Shown piece by piece: positions 16,639-24,765 of a DNA stretch of 51,226 nt. Origin of the DNA: JBBQWZ01 sp038210135 (GTDB taxonomy: Bacteria; Acidobacteriota; Terriglobia; Bryobacterales; Bryobacteraceae); assembly GCA_038210135.1 (NCBI GenBank), contig JBBQWZ010000049.1, positions 1-51,226 on the forward strand, written 5' to 3'. The notes beneath the pieces were generated by a model. That model was given only the letters and a program-made list of their open reading frames with translations, was not told where the DNA came from and ran no database searches. A program made the position numbers and the translations under genes. Positions within the stretch are counted from its first letter, which is position 1. Every line of letters begins with the position of its first letter.

Positions 16639-17664
16639 TTACGCCGTTGCGACGGGCACTCCGACTTCTTTTTTCTTTTTCAGAAAGGTCATCATCTCGC
16701 GGAGTTCCGCGCCGACCTTCTCGACCTTCTGGTCCGCCTGCGCCGCGCGCATCGCCAGAAATTTCCCGCGGCCGGCTTTGTTTTCGGCGATCCATTCTTT
16801 GGCGAACTGACCGGATTGAATCTCCGCCAGAATCTTCTTCATTTCCGCCCTGGTCGCATCGGTGATGATGCGCGAACCGCGCGTGTAATCGCCGTACTCC
16901 GCCGTGTCCGAAACTGAGAAGCGCATATAGCCGAGGCCGCCCTCGTAAATGAGATCGACAATCAGCTTCAATTCATGCAGGCACTCGAAGTACGCAATCT
17001 CCGGGGCGTATCCCGCCTCGACCAATGTTTCAAAGCCCGCCCGAATCAGTTCCGCGGCGCCGCCACAGAGCACAGCCTGCTCACCGAACAGATCGGATTC
17101 CGTCTCTTCCTTGAACGTCGTTTCGATGACGCCGGCTTTCAGACAGCCCAGCGCGAGTGCGTAAGCAAGCGCCTGTTCCGTTGCTTTGCCCGAAGGATTC
17201 TGCGCCACGGCGACCAGCGCCGGAACGCCGACGCCTTCTGTGTACAGCTCGCGGACGCGGTGCCCGGGAGCTTTCGGCGCAATCATCGAAACATCCACAT
17301 TGTCCGGCGCTTTGATGAATCCGAAATGCACGTTGAAGCCGTGCGCGAACATCAATGTCTTTCCCGCAGTCAGGCCGGGAGCAACGTCCTTCTGATACAG
17401 ATCCCCCTGAATGTGATCGGAAACCAGAATCATGATGACGTCGGCAAGCTTCGAAGCCTCGGCGGCCGTTGCAACCCGCAGGCCCGAGGCTTCCGCTTTC
17501 GCCCAGCTCTTCGATCCGGGATACAACCCGACGACAACGTCGATTCCCGAATCGCGAAGGTTCAGTGCATGCGCGTGACCCTGGCTACCGTATCCGATAA
17601 TGGCGACCGTCTTGCCCTTGAGCAAATCGAGGTTGCCGTCTTTTTCGTAAAAGCGTCTTGGCAT
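16639..17664 (-). CDS. ilvC: Ketol-acid reductoisomerase (class I)
   Basis: NADPH- and Mg-dependent isomerisation and reduction of acetolactate or acetohydroxybutyrate, second common step to valine, leucine and isoleucine. The Rossmann motif GYGSQGHAHALNLRDSG is at residues 24-40; 'MIAPKAPGH', 'FKEETESDLFGEQAVLCGG' and 'ECLHELKLIVDL' carry the Mg ligands. Length (341 aa) is that of the short class I enzymes. AAGGA precedes the ATG. It lies 29 bp after ilvN. Confidence 0.97.
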   Translation of the reverse strand: MPRRFYEKDGNLDLLKGKTVAIIGYGSQGHAHALNLRDSGIDVVVGLYPGSKSWAKAEASGLRVATAAEASKLADVIMILVSDHIQGDLYQKDVAPGLTAGKTLMFAHGFNVHFGFIKAPDNVDVSMIAPKAPGHRVRELYTEGVGVPALVAVAQNPSGKATEQALAYALALGCLKAGVIETTFKEETESDLFGEQAVLCGGAAELIRAGFETLVEAGYAPEIAYFECLHELKLIVDLIYEGGLGYMRFSVSDTAEYGDYTRGSRIITDATRAEMKKILAEIQSGQFAKEWIAENKAGRGKFLAMRAAQADQKVEKVGAELREMMTFLKKKKEVGVPVATA

Positions 17665-17693
17665 TGTTTTCCTTGGGAGAGTTGCGGGCGCGG

Positions 17694-18236
17694 CTAGTCG
17701 CGCACCATCGCGGTTTCCTGCCGGGGACCCACTTCGGTCGGTCCGGCTAATTTCAATTTGCGGGCGTCGAGCGAAACGGCGACCATGCCAGAGCGGGTCA
17801 CTTCGATCTCGCCGTAGCTGCGCATGATGTCAATGAACTCGTCGAGCTTTTCGGAATCGCCGGTCGCCTCAAGCGCATAGCCCTCGGTCGAGCTATCGAC
17901 CACGCGAGCACCGAAGATTTCCGCTTCTTTCAAAATGGCAGTGCGGCTCGGCATCGCCGCCCGCACCCGCAAGAGAACCATTTCGCGCTTCACCGACGGG
18001 GACTCCGTTAGGTCGGTTGCCTGCAGAACGTTGATCAGACGGTTCATCTGTTTGATCAATTGCGGACGCTGATGCGGCTCCACATCGCACACGATACTCA
18101 TGCGCGACAGCTCCGGATCGAGCGTGCGCGCGACCGTCAGGCTTTCAATGTTGTAGCCGCGCGCCGTAAGGAGCCCGGTAACGCGCATCAGCGCGCCGGG
18201 CTTGTTTTCCATAAGGACAGAGATGATTTGCAGCAT
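17694..18236 (-). CDS. ilvN: Acetolactate synthase small (regulatory) subunit
   Basis: Regulatory partner of IlvB. The N-terminal ACT domain (residues ~1-75, 'ISVLMENKPGALMRVTGLLTARGYNIESLTV') binds valine for feedback control, and the C-terminal domain ('EGYALEATGDSEKLDEFIDIMRSYG' region) completes the ~180-residue form typical of IlvH/IlvN. It begins 15 bp after ilvB, so stoichiometric expression is expected. Confidence 0.96.
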   Translation of the reverse strand: MLQIISVLMENKPGALMRVTGLLTARGYNIESLTVARTLDPELSRMSIVCDVEPHQRPQLIKQMNRLINVLQATDLTESPSVKREMVLLRVRAAMPSRTAILKEAEIFGARVVDSSTEGYALEATGDSEKLDEFIDIMRSYGEIEVTRSGMVAVSLDARKLKLAGPTEVGPRQETAMVRD

Positions 18237-18251
18237 GGTTGTTTGCTTTCG

Positions 18252-19982
18252 TTAATCGACCGAAACCGGCTGTGGCGACGACAACACCATCTCATTGAGA
18301 GCTCCGCCGGCCGGCACCATGGGGAAGACATTCTCAAACGGAGAAACCTTGACGTTCAGCAAATACGGACCGGGCTCGCGCACCGCAGCCTCGAGCGCGG
18401 ACGCCAATTCACTGGGCTTGTCGATCGTTCGCCCCTTGAATCCGTAGGCGCCGGCCAGCTTCTCCGCATCCGGAAATACGTCGAGCTCGACCGACGAAAG
18501 GCGGTTGTTGTAGAACAGCTCCTGCCATTGCCGGACCATCCCGAGATAGCCGTTGTTGAGGACGATGATCTTGATGGGCAGGGCGTGCTTGGCGATGGTC
18601 GCCAGTTCCGGAATTGACATCTGAAAGCCGCCGTCGCCGACGATCGAAAACACCAGCTTGTCCGGACGCGCGAACTGCGCGCCGACCGCCGCCGGCAGGC
18701 CAAAGCCCATGGAACCGAGTCCGCCGGAGTTGATCCACAAGCGCGGATGATTGAAGCGGATGAATTGCGCGGACCACATCTGGTGCTGGCCGACGTCCGA
18801 AGTGACGATGGCCTCGCCGCCCGAAAGCCGGTCGATTTCTGATATCAGATGCTGCGGTTTGATTTCGCTGTCGGAGAAGACCGGCTTCAGGGGATTCTCA
18901 TCGCGCCAGGCGTTCACCTGACCCCACCAGGCTTTACGGGCCCCGGCATTTTTCGCCGCGCTCGAACCTTTCATCTCGTTAACCAGCGTGTTGAGTTTGC
19001 CGAGCACTCGCTTCACGTCCCCGACAATCGGAAGATCGGCATTGCGGATCTTGCTGATCTCGGCCGGATCAATATCCACGTGAATGATCTTGGCGTGCGG
19101 CGCGAACGCATTCAGCCGTCCGGTGACGCGATCGTCAAAGCGGACTCCCAGGGCGATCAGCAGGTCGGTATGCGTCATCGCCATATTGGCGGCATAGCTG
19201 CCGTGCATGCCCGGCATCGAAATGAAATTAGGATGACTCGAAGACAAGCCGCCGAGGCCCATCAGAGTACAGACGGCGGGTGCGTCCAACGTTTCGGTCA
19301 ACGCGGTGAGTTCTTCTGAAGCGCCCGCCGCAATGATGCCGCCGCCCGCGTAGATCATGGGCCGTTCCGCGTCCCACATCATTTGCGCGGCGCGCCGGAT
19401 CTGCCCGCCATGGCCTTCCATGAACACCTTGTAGCCCGGTAGATGAATGCTGTTGACGGGTGTGTAGTGGGCCTGCGCCTGAAACACATCCTTCGTGATG
19501 TCGACGAGTACCGGCCCGGGCCGGCCGGTCGAAGCGATATGGAACGCCTCGTGAATGGCCTGCGGCAGATCGGCTAGATTCTTGATCAGGAAATTGTGCT
19601 TCGTGCAAGGACGCGTGATGCCGAAGGTGTCGGCTTCCTGGAAGGCATCCGACCCGATCAATTTCGACGTCACCTGGCCCGTCAATGCGACCATCGGAAT
19701 CGAATCCATCATGGCGTCCACGAGGCCGGTGATCAGGTTAGTCGCTCCGGGGCCCGAGGTCGCGCAGCAAACGCCGGTCCGGCCGGTGGCGCGGGCGTAT
19801 CCTTGTGCCGCGAACGCCGCGTTCTGCTCATGCCGCACCAGGATGTGCTTGATGTGGTGATCGTACAGCGCGTCATAGAACGGGAGCGTAACGCCGCCGG
19901 GATACCCGAAAATGCAGTCCACGCCTTCGCGGACCAGGCATTCGAGGAGCACCTTCGCTCCGCTCATGAGTTGAGATGACAT
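18252..19982 (-). CDS. ilvB: Acetolactate synthase large (catalytic) subunit
   Basis: Thiamine-diphosphate enzyme that joins two pyruvates, or pyruvate and 2-oxobutyrate, the first common step of branched-chain amino acid synthesis. RHEQNAAFAAQGYARATG carries the catalytic Glu (residue 52), 'GPGATN' follows, and the C-terminal TPP/Mg motif is 'VGDGGFQMSIPELATIAKH...NN'. The FAD-binding middle domain is present. Length (576 aa) is typical. AAGGT precedes the ATG. The upstream leader (20106-20339) probably controls the whole ilvB-ilvN-ilvC-cimA operon by attenuation. Confidence 0.97.
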   Translation of the reverse strand: MSSQLMSGAKVLLECLVREGVDCIFGYPGGVTLPFYDALYDHHIKHILVRHEQNAAFAAQGYARATGRTGVCCATSGPGATNLITGLVDAMMDSIPMVALTGQVTSKLIGSDAFQEADTFGITRPCTKHNFLIKNLADLPQAIHEAFHIASTGRPGPVLVDITKDVFQAQAHYTPVNSIHLPGYKVFMEGHGGQIRRAAQMMWDAERPMIYAGGGIIAAGASEELTALTETLDAPAVCTLMGLGGLSSSHPNFISMPGMHGSYAANMAMTHTDLLIALGVRFDDRVTGRLNAFAPHAKIIHVDIDPAEISKIRNADLPIVGDVKRVLGKLNTLVNEMKGSSAAKNAGARKAWWGQVNAWRDENPLKPVFSDSEIKPQHLISEIDRLSGGEAIVTSDVGQHQMWSAQFIRFNHPRLWINSGGLGSMGFGLPAAVGAQFARPDKLVFSIVGDGGFQMSIPELATIAKHALPIKIIVLNNGYLGMVRQWQELFYNNRLSSVELDVFPDAEKLAGAYGFKGRTIDKPSELASALEAAVREPGPYLLNVKVSPFENVFPMVPAGGALNEMVLSSPQPVSVD

Positions 19983-20105
19983 CTGACCTTTTGTTCCTTC
20001 CGATCGAGCCGGTTATTGGGCCGGTTCTCGTTGTGGTTCGGTTAGCGGGAGCGCCTCCGCATTCACACTGGCTGGTTACCATGCGGTTGCGGAAGAGCTC
20101 CCACT

Positions 20106-20148
20106 AAACAAAAAGGCCATCGCCGGGGTGGTTGCCCCGCCGATGGCC
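20106..20148 (-). terminator. ilv attenuator terminator
   Basis: On the minus strand, GGCCATCGGCGGGG (20148-20135) pairs with CCCCGGCGATGGCC (20128-20115) across a six-base loop with one mismatch, followed by TTTTTGTTT. It lies between the leader ORF stop and ilvB, 124 bp before the ilvB start. Its left arm contains GGCGGGG, which can instead pair with CCCCGCC at the end of the leader ORF. Confidence 0.85.
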
Positions 20149-20174
20149 AAGATCGCTACCGATTCCTAGACCGT

Positions 20175-20339
20175 TCAGGCGGGGGTCGCTACGACCCCGA
20201 TAATAAGCTGAACGAGTCCAAGAGAAATGACTACGCCCAGACCTGGCACTAGTAGGCTAAGGCCGAGCGAAAGAACCGGAAACCCAGAAAAAGAAGTCGA
20301 GAGCTGGTGTGCGGTGGATGCGACCTGGTTGGGTTCCAT
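20175..20339 (-). CDS. Putative ilv leader peptide (branched-chain-rich)
   Basis: A 54-codon ORF upstream of ilvB. About 21 residues are Leu, Val or Ile, 19 of them within residues 22-50, including the run QLIIGVV close to the stop. This composition matches attenuator leader peptides such as E. coli IlvL and IvbL, though it is longer. The last codons overlap a pausing hairpin and the antiterminator half-site, and a terminator follows 27 bp later, which is the classic arrangement for ribosome-stalling control. A weak AGAGAG lies upstream of the ATG. The alternative, a one-helix membrane peptide, cannot be excluded from sequence alone. Confidence 0.72.
   Translation of the reverse strand: MEPNQVASTAHQLSTSFSGFPVLSLGLSLLVPGLGVVISLGLVQLIIGVVATPA
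20178..20198 (-). promoter_or_regulatory. ilv leader 1:2 hairpin and antiterminator half-site
   Basis: GGGGTCG-TAG-CGACCCC forms a 7-bp hairpin inside the last codons of the leader ORF. The overlapping CCCCGCC (20184-20178) is exactly complementary to GGCGGGG (20141-20135) in the terminator arm, so 1:2 and 2:3 pairings exclude each other as do 2:3 and 3:4. Confidence 0.7.
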
Positions 20340-20363
20340 TGCGTACATAGCTCTCTGAAAACA

Positions 20364-20405
20364 AGACTAACCGACTAGCCGACTAAATGCAAGACCTACT
20401 GTCAA
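20364..20405 (-). promoter_or_regulatory. Candidate ilv operon promoter region
   Basis: On the minus strand a perfect TTGACA (20405-20400) has no good -10 at standard spacing, whereas TTGCAT (20392-20387) is followed after 17 nt by TAGTCT (20369-20364). Three direct repeats of a CCGACTA-like heptamer (20365-20386 on the plus strand) overlap the second promoter and could be an operator. Assignment is tentative. Confidence 0.35.
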
Positions 20406-20509
20406 TAAATTCGCTAAATGACGTCATACGAAAAAGACAAGCCCGCCGCCGCGGAAGTTCGCCCGCCAGCACGTAGAATTGACCCAGCAAGATACTGAAA
20501 TAAATCAGC

Positions 20510-23500
20510 TTACTGGCACTTTCCGGCAGCCCGCGAAGCCGAAGTACCCTGCCCATTCGTAATCGTCACCGAAAGCGATTGGAGGGAATTCGCACCGCCG
20601 CTTACGCTAAACGGAATTCGTAGAGTGAAGGCTCCACCGCTCGGAATCGATTCGTCCGAAGTGAAATATTCGGTCGAGATCGCTCGAGCGTTGATGGTGA
20701 AGGTGCCAGGAACCCGGTACTCGCTGGGCACAAAGTGAATCGTCAAATCCGCTCTCGTGATCTCGCGCGTGCTGGCGAAACCGGTGAGCACGAGTTCGAT
20801 TCCGGTAGAGGTTGCGGTGTAGCAAGCCGACGTCAGCGTCGGCGCGGATCGAGCGACGTGGGTCGAGACCGATGGCAACGAATTGAAGATCTGCGTGCCT
20901 GCAGCGTCGAGGCGCGAAACCCGGAAAGTGAGATTCGTGGCAACCGTTCCGGTGGAGGTGACGGGGAAAGAAACGGTGCGCGTCCCGGCGGGGATCGTGA
21001 AGTTTTGCGAAAGCTGACCGTTGCGGAACCGGACGGCGGGATCGACGTGATTTGCCGCGCTATCCAAGCTGCCCGTGTCGGGCACGTTGTCGATGACGAT
21101 CGTTCCGTTCAACGGCAGCGAATACGCGCGGGACAGATCGAGAGTGACGACCAGAGTGGTAACGGCTGGATCCACTGTCGCGGGCAACGCGCGCAGACTG
21201 ACCAGAGGAGGATCCGGGATCTTCACCGCCACCGAGCAATCGTTGCGGATCGACAGACCGCGGCTGTCCGCCGCTGTAATTCCAAAGGTGTAGTCGCCGG
21301 CGGTGGTCGCGGTTCCCAACAGCGTTCCGTCGGTGCTCACGCGCAGTCCGGGCGGCAGGCCGCTGCCGGCCGTGAATGTGTACGGCGGAATGCCGCCTAA
21401 GACTTCAATCGGGAACGAATACGGCTGCCCGACCTCAACGCCGGGTAGCGGACAGAACGCACCCGTCCGCAGCGGTTGCGGCGGAATTTCGAGATGGCAC
21501 GGCTGTGACGCCGCGCGTCCGGCTACGTCTTTCGCGATGAGGTAAAAATCAAACGAGCCGGGCTGCGTCGGCGTTCCAAACAAGCGCCCGGACGGCCCAA
21601 TTTCGAGGCCCCGCGGAAGCACTCCGGCGACCGTCCAGATGTACGGCGCCACGCCGTCGCCGATGATGTTCAACCCTTGCGCGTATTGCTGTCCAAGCGT
21701 CCCTTGCGGAAGCGGACAAGACGTGATCCGCATCGGACCCGGACCCACCCGCAGCGTGCAGGATTTCGATCCCTGGCTTCCGTTCTGATCCGTCACGATC
21801 AAGCCGAAGCCGAATGAGCCTCCGGAAGAAGGTGCGCCCGTGATCACGCCATCGCGCGACAGACTGAGCCCGGGAGGCAGCGAGCCGGATGTGGTCCACG
21901 CGTATCCGTCGTTGCCGCCGGTCGCGGTCAGCCTCGGACCCGTGTAGGGCGCGCCGTACGTCGCATCCGGCAGCGGACACGCCGAAGTGATCTGTATCGA
22001 TGCGTCGGCAACTTTCATCGAACAGGATTGCGCCTGGGTCTGGCCGGTTTGATCGGTCAATTGCAGTTGAAATCTATAGTCGTCGGCCGCGCGCGGCGTT
22101 CCCGAAACCAAGCCGGAAGAAGACAACGAAAGTCCCGCCGGCAGCGAGCCGTTTCCGAGCCATTGATACGGACGAGTTCCACCGGCCGCGGAAAGCTGAG
22201 CGGAATACGGAACGCCTACGGTTCCGGCCGGCAGCGGACAATTATTGCCACCCCCGGTCACGCTCAGGCTGACGGGCGGAGTCTTGACATCAAGGCTGCA
22301 AGCGACGGCCGCTGGCGACGAGCCGGCTCCGTCACTCGCCCGGATTGTAAATCCGTAGGTGCCCACCGAACTCGGCGTCCCGGTCACGGATCCGTCAGCG
22401 TTCACTGCGATGCCAGGCGGCAAATTGAATGCATCCGGGACGTTCCAGGTGTAAGGACCGGGCGCGCCCGAAGCGCGGAGCGAAGCGCGATACGCCGACC
22501 CCAGGGTCGCGGGCGGAAGTGGGCACGCGGAGGTGATCAAGATTACCGGCGGCGTCACATCCACGCTGCATCGCTGCGATACGCTCACCGGACCCTGTTC
22601 GTCGTTCGCCGTCACTTTTACGGTGAATTCGTAGCGTCCGGCCGACAAAGGCGTGCCCGTCAGCAAACCTTTCGAACTCAAAGCATACGGCGATGTCGTG
22701 AACGGATCCTGAATCAGTTGCCACGTGTAGGGAGGCGTCGAACCGGCCGCCTGCAGTTGCAGGCTCAGCGGCGATTGAATCGTTCCAGTCAGGCCAGCGC
22801 AGCCCCCGCTGATGTTCAGCGGCGGAATCACGATTCCACCTCTAGCGCGGAAAATGTAACGCCCAATCACCGTACTGCCGAGGCGCGTGAACGCCAAAGC
22901 ATGCGGACCGTTGTCGAGGAATGCGCCCGACTGGAACGATCCCGAAAGCTCAAAAAACGTACCGGCGTCGCCGGTTCCGTTCGACCAGCCGACCACCACC
23001 GGCGTGCCGCCCAAACCGCCTGTACCGCCCGAGGCGTCGCCGGTTTCCCAGGTGACCTTCTCGTAGTTAAATTCGATATCGAAATTACCCGCGCCCGTAT
23101 CGGACCGCTCGATCAGCACGACTTGAAACCGGTTGATTTTGTCGGCGTGACTCGCGAAATAGCCGACGTCCACGAAATTGGCGCCAAAGGCCTTGTGGCC
23201 GTCGATCGTCGCCCGGCCATAGGTCACCCGCTTCGATTTCGCATTGCGCGTATCGACATCCGCAAAGAACGGAGCGATAATTTCGCGCGCGGTACTGGTC
23301 AAGCCGAAGGGCGTGAACGTAGCCAGCGACGCGTCGAATGTGACGTTTCCGTTATTGTTCACGTACACCGACGAGCGTTGTTTGCCAAAGAAATTGATGG
23401 TGAAGCCCAGGTTCTCGAGCGGACCGGAGCCATCGTCGTTCGCCGGGATGCTGATCGCCTGAAACTCATTATTGGTACGGATCGCCTGCGAGAACGCGGG

Positions 23501-23545
23501 CAGGGCAAAAATCGGGATTAGGGCAAGAACAGAAATTCGCTTCAT
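20510..23545 (-). CDS. Secreted NIDO-domain protein with repeated putative Ig domains
   Basis: A 1011-residue extracellular protein. A signal peptide (MKRISVLALIPIFALPAFSQ) precedes a nidogen-like (NIDO) domain (about 25-235, 'GFTINFFG...VYVNNNGNVTF', 'IIAPFFADVDTR'). About seven putative-Ig (He_PIG-like) repeats of ~90 residues follow (about 245-790), each with a 'CPLPxxTxGxPY...GLPPGLxxSxxGxxxGTP' pattern and a closing Cys. The C-terminal ~220 residues are two further beta-sandwich segments. There is no obvious anchor motif. It is probably a surface or matrix adhesive protein. It starts 3 bp after the propeller gene, so the pair is co-transcribed. Confidence 0.85.
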   Translation of the reverse strand: MKRISVLALIPIFALPAFSQAIRTNNEFQAISIPANDDGSGPLENLGFTINFFGKQRSSVYVNNNGNVTFDASLATFTPFGLTSTAREIIAPFFADVDTRNAKSKRVTYGRATIDGHKAFGANFVDVGYFASHADKINRFQVVLIERSDTGAGNFDIEFNYEKVTWETGDASGGTGGLGGTPVVVGWSNGTGDAGTFFELSGSFQSGAFLDNGPHALAFTRLGSTVIGRYIFRARGGIVIPPLNISGGCAGLTGTIQSPLSLQLQAAGSTPPYTWQLIQDPFTTSPYALSSKGLLTGTPLSAGRYEFTVKVTANDEQGPVSVSQRCSVDVTPPVILITSACPLPPATLGSAYRASLRASGAPGPYTWNVPDAFNLPPGIAVNADGSVTGTPSSVGTYGFTIRASDGAGSSPAAVACSLDVKTPPVSLSVTGGGNNCPLPAGTVGVPYSAQLSAAGGTRPYQWLGNGSLPAGLSLSSSGLVSGTPRAADDYRFQLQLTDQTGQTQAQSCSMKVADASIQITSACPLPDATYGAPYTGPRLTATGGNDGYAWTTSGSLPPGLSLSRDGVITGAPSSGGSFGFGLIVTDQNGSQGSKSCTLRVGPGPMRITSCPLPQGTLGQQYAQGLNIIGDGVAPYIWTVAGVLPRGLEIGPSGRLFGTPTQPGSFDFYLIAKDVAGRAASQPCHLEIPPQPLRTGAFCPLPGVEVGQPYSFPIEVLGGIPPYTFTAGSGLPPGLRVSTDGTLLGTATTAGDYTFGITAADSRGLSIRNDCSVAVKIPDPPLVSLRALPATVDPAVTTLVVTLDLSRAYSLPLNGTIVIDNVPDTGSLDSAANHVDPAVRFRNGQLSQNFTIPAGTRTVSFPVTSTGTVATNLTFRVSRLDAAGTQIFNSLPSVSTHVARSAPTLTSACYTATSTGIELVLTGFASTREITRADLTIHFVPSEYRVPGTFTINARAISTEYFTSDESIPSGGAFTLRIPFSVSGGANSLQSLSVTITNGQGTSASRAAGKCQ

Positions 23546-23547
23546 GT

Positions 23548-24585
23548 CTACTTGCCTCCTTTCGCCGCCAACGGAGCGGCTTTCGAGTCCGTGATCAAGG
23601 GCGGATCGGCCGAAGCGGCTACCGCCACGGCTGTGATCCGGGCGTCCGTTCCATCGGCGTCCAGCAGGAAAATCTCGGGCTTCGGCGACGCGCTCAGTTG
23701 AAACACCGCGTTTCCTTCGAGCGCGTACAATCCGTCGGCCGCTCGTTCGAGAGTCAGCACCGTGCTGCGCCGCGAATCGAAGTCGATCACTGCGATCGAT
23801 GGATCGTCCAGATTCGCGACAATCAGCTTCCGCCCGTCCGCTGAAACGGCCAGAGCGGATGGCGACGAGACGCCGTCCGCCTCAGCGGCAACGACACCGG
23901 AGGCTCCATCCGATCCGAAGTTCGAGAACTGCGAGATCTCGTTGGTTTCGCGATTCGACGCATAAACCACCCGCGAGTTCGGCGCAAATGCCACCGCGGA
24001 CCAGGAAGCGGCATCCGCCACCTTGTTCAATCCATTCGTCAGCGAATACAGTTGTGCTTTCTCGTCCGCTTTCACGATCAGCGCGCCCACGCTCGCGTCA
24101 TCCGACACCGCCAGCGCGATCGCGTCGCCGACCACGCCATCGAGCGAGTACGACCCGGCGCGTTCCGGAGCGGCGGAGAAGTTCTTCCAAATCTCGATCC
24201 GCGAGGATCGCCAATAGAGGATAGCCGCGTCGCCGGATGGACTGAAGATGACCTGATCGACGCCATTCTGCGCGTCTAAGCCGCGGAGCGTGGCTCCAGC
24301 GCGGCCAAATGTCATCACTTCGAGGCTGCCTGCCTGCGCGCGGTCTATGATGGCCCACGCGCGATGCGGGGCGCTGGCGGCAAACCGGACCGCGTCCGTC
24401 CGTGTTATCAGGTCCGCTGACGTGGCGCCCGGAACGCCGGTCAGAGTTCGCAGCGCCTTGGCCTGCGGGTCCCAAAACCGTCCCAGTACGGGTGACTCTA
24501 GCCGGCCACCTTCTAAAATAGTCTGCGCGGGCGCGAGTGCCGACAAATACGCCAAAGCGGCGAGGGTACAGAACAGCCGTGTCAT
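23548..24585 (-). CDS. Secreted beta-propeller (WD40/NHL-like) protein
   Basis: A 345-residue protein with a signal peptide (MTRLFCTLAALAYLSALAPAQ) and repeating propeller-blade motifs such as 'QVIFSPSGDAAILYW', 'ALAVSDDASVGALIVK', 'AVAFAPNSRVVYASN' and 'ALAVSADGRKLIVANLDDPSIAVID', consistent with a 6-7-bladed propeller. The ATG at 24585 is chosen because GAGGAG is eight bases upstream; an ATG two codons earlier and a TTG further out are possible. It is the first gene of a two-gene unit with the NIDO-Ig protein; a structural or binding role beside it is inferred. Confidence 0.75.
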   Translation of the reverse strand: MTRLFCTLAALAYLSALAPAQTILEGGRLESPVLGRFWDPQAKALRTLTGVPGATSADLITRTDAVRFAASAPHRAWAIIDRAQAGSLEVMTFGRAGATLRGLDAQNGVDQVIFSPSGDAAILYWRSSRIEIWKNFSAAPERAGSYSLDGVVGDAIALAVSDDASVGALIVKADEKAQLYSLTNGLNKVADAASWSAVAFAPNSRVVYASNRETNEISQFSNFGSDGASGVVAAEADGVSSPSALAVSADGRKLIVANLDDPSIAVIDFDSRRSTVLTLERAADGLYALEGNAVFQLSASPKPEIFLLDADGTDARITAVAVAASADPPLITDSKAAPLAAKGGK

Positions 24586-24765
24586 CGACATTACTCCTCG
24601 CCTGTCTATCGGCAACTTCCGGCACTTTGAGTACTGGGCGAATCCTGAGGGGAAACTAGGGTGGAAGCCTTATAAGGTCTTCGGGCATCCTGCGAGCCCG
24701 AATCTTTCGCGTTCACGCGGAAAGTACCAGAAGAGAGGCATCGCATAAGCTGAACAAGTACGCCC

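Noticed and set aside
20175..20339. T-box or other riboswitch as explanation for the ilv leader
   Set aside because: No T-box TGGNACCGCG consensus or known aptamer was seen, while a branched-chain-rich ORF with 1:2:3:4 pairing is present.
22028..23521. 497-residue Arg-rich frame on the plus strand
   Set aside because: Antisense of the NIDO-Ig gene; the composition is typical of GC-rich shadow frames.
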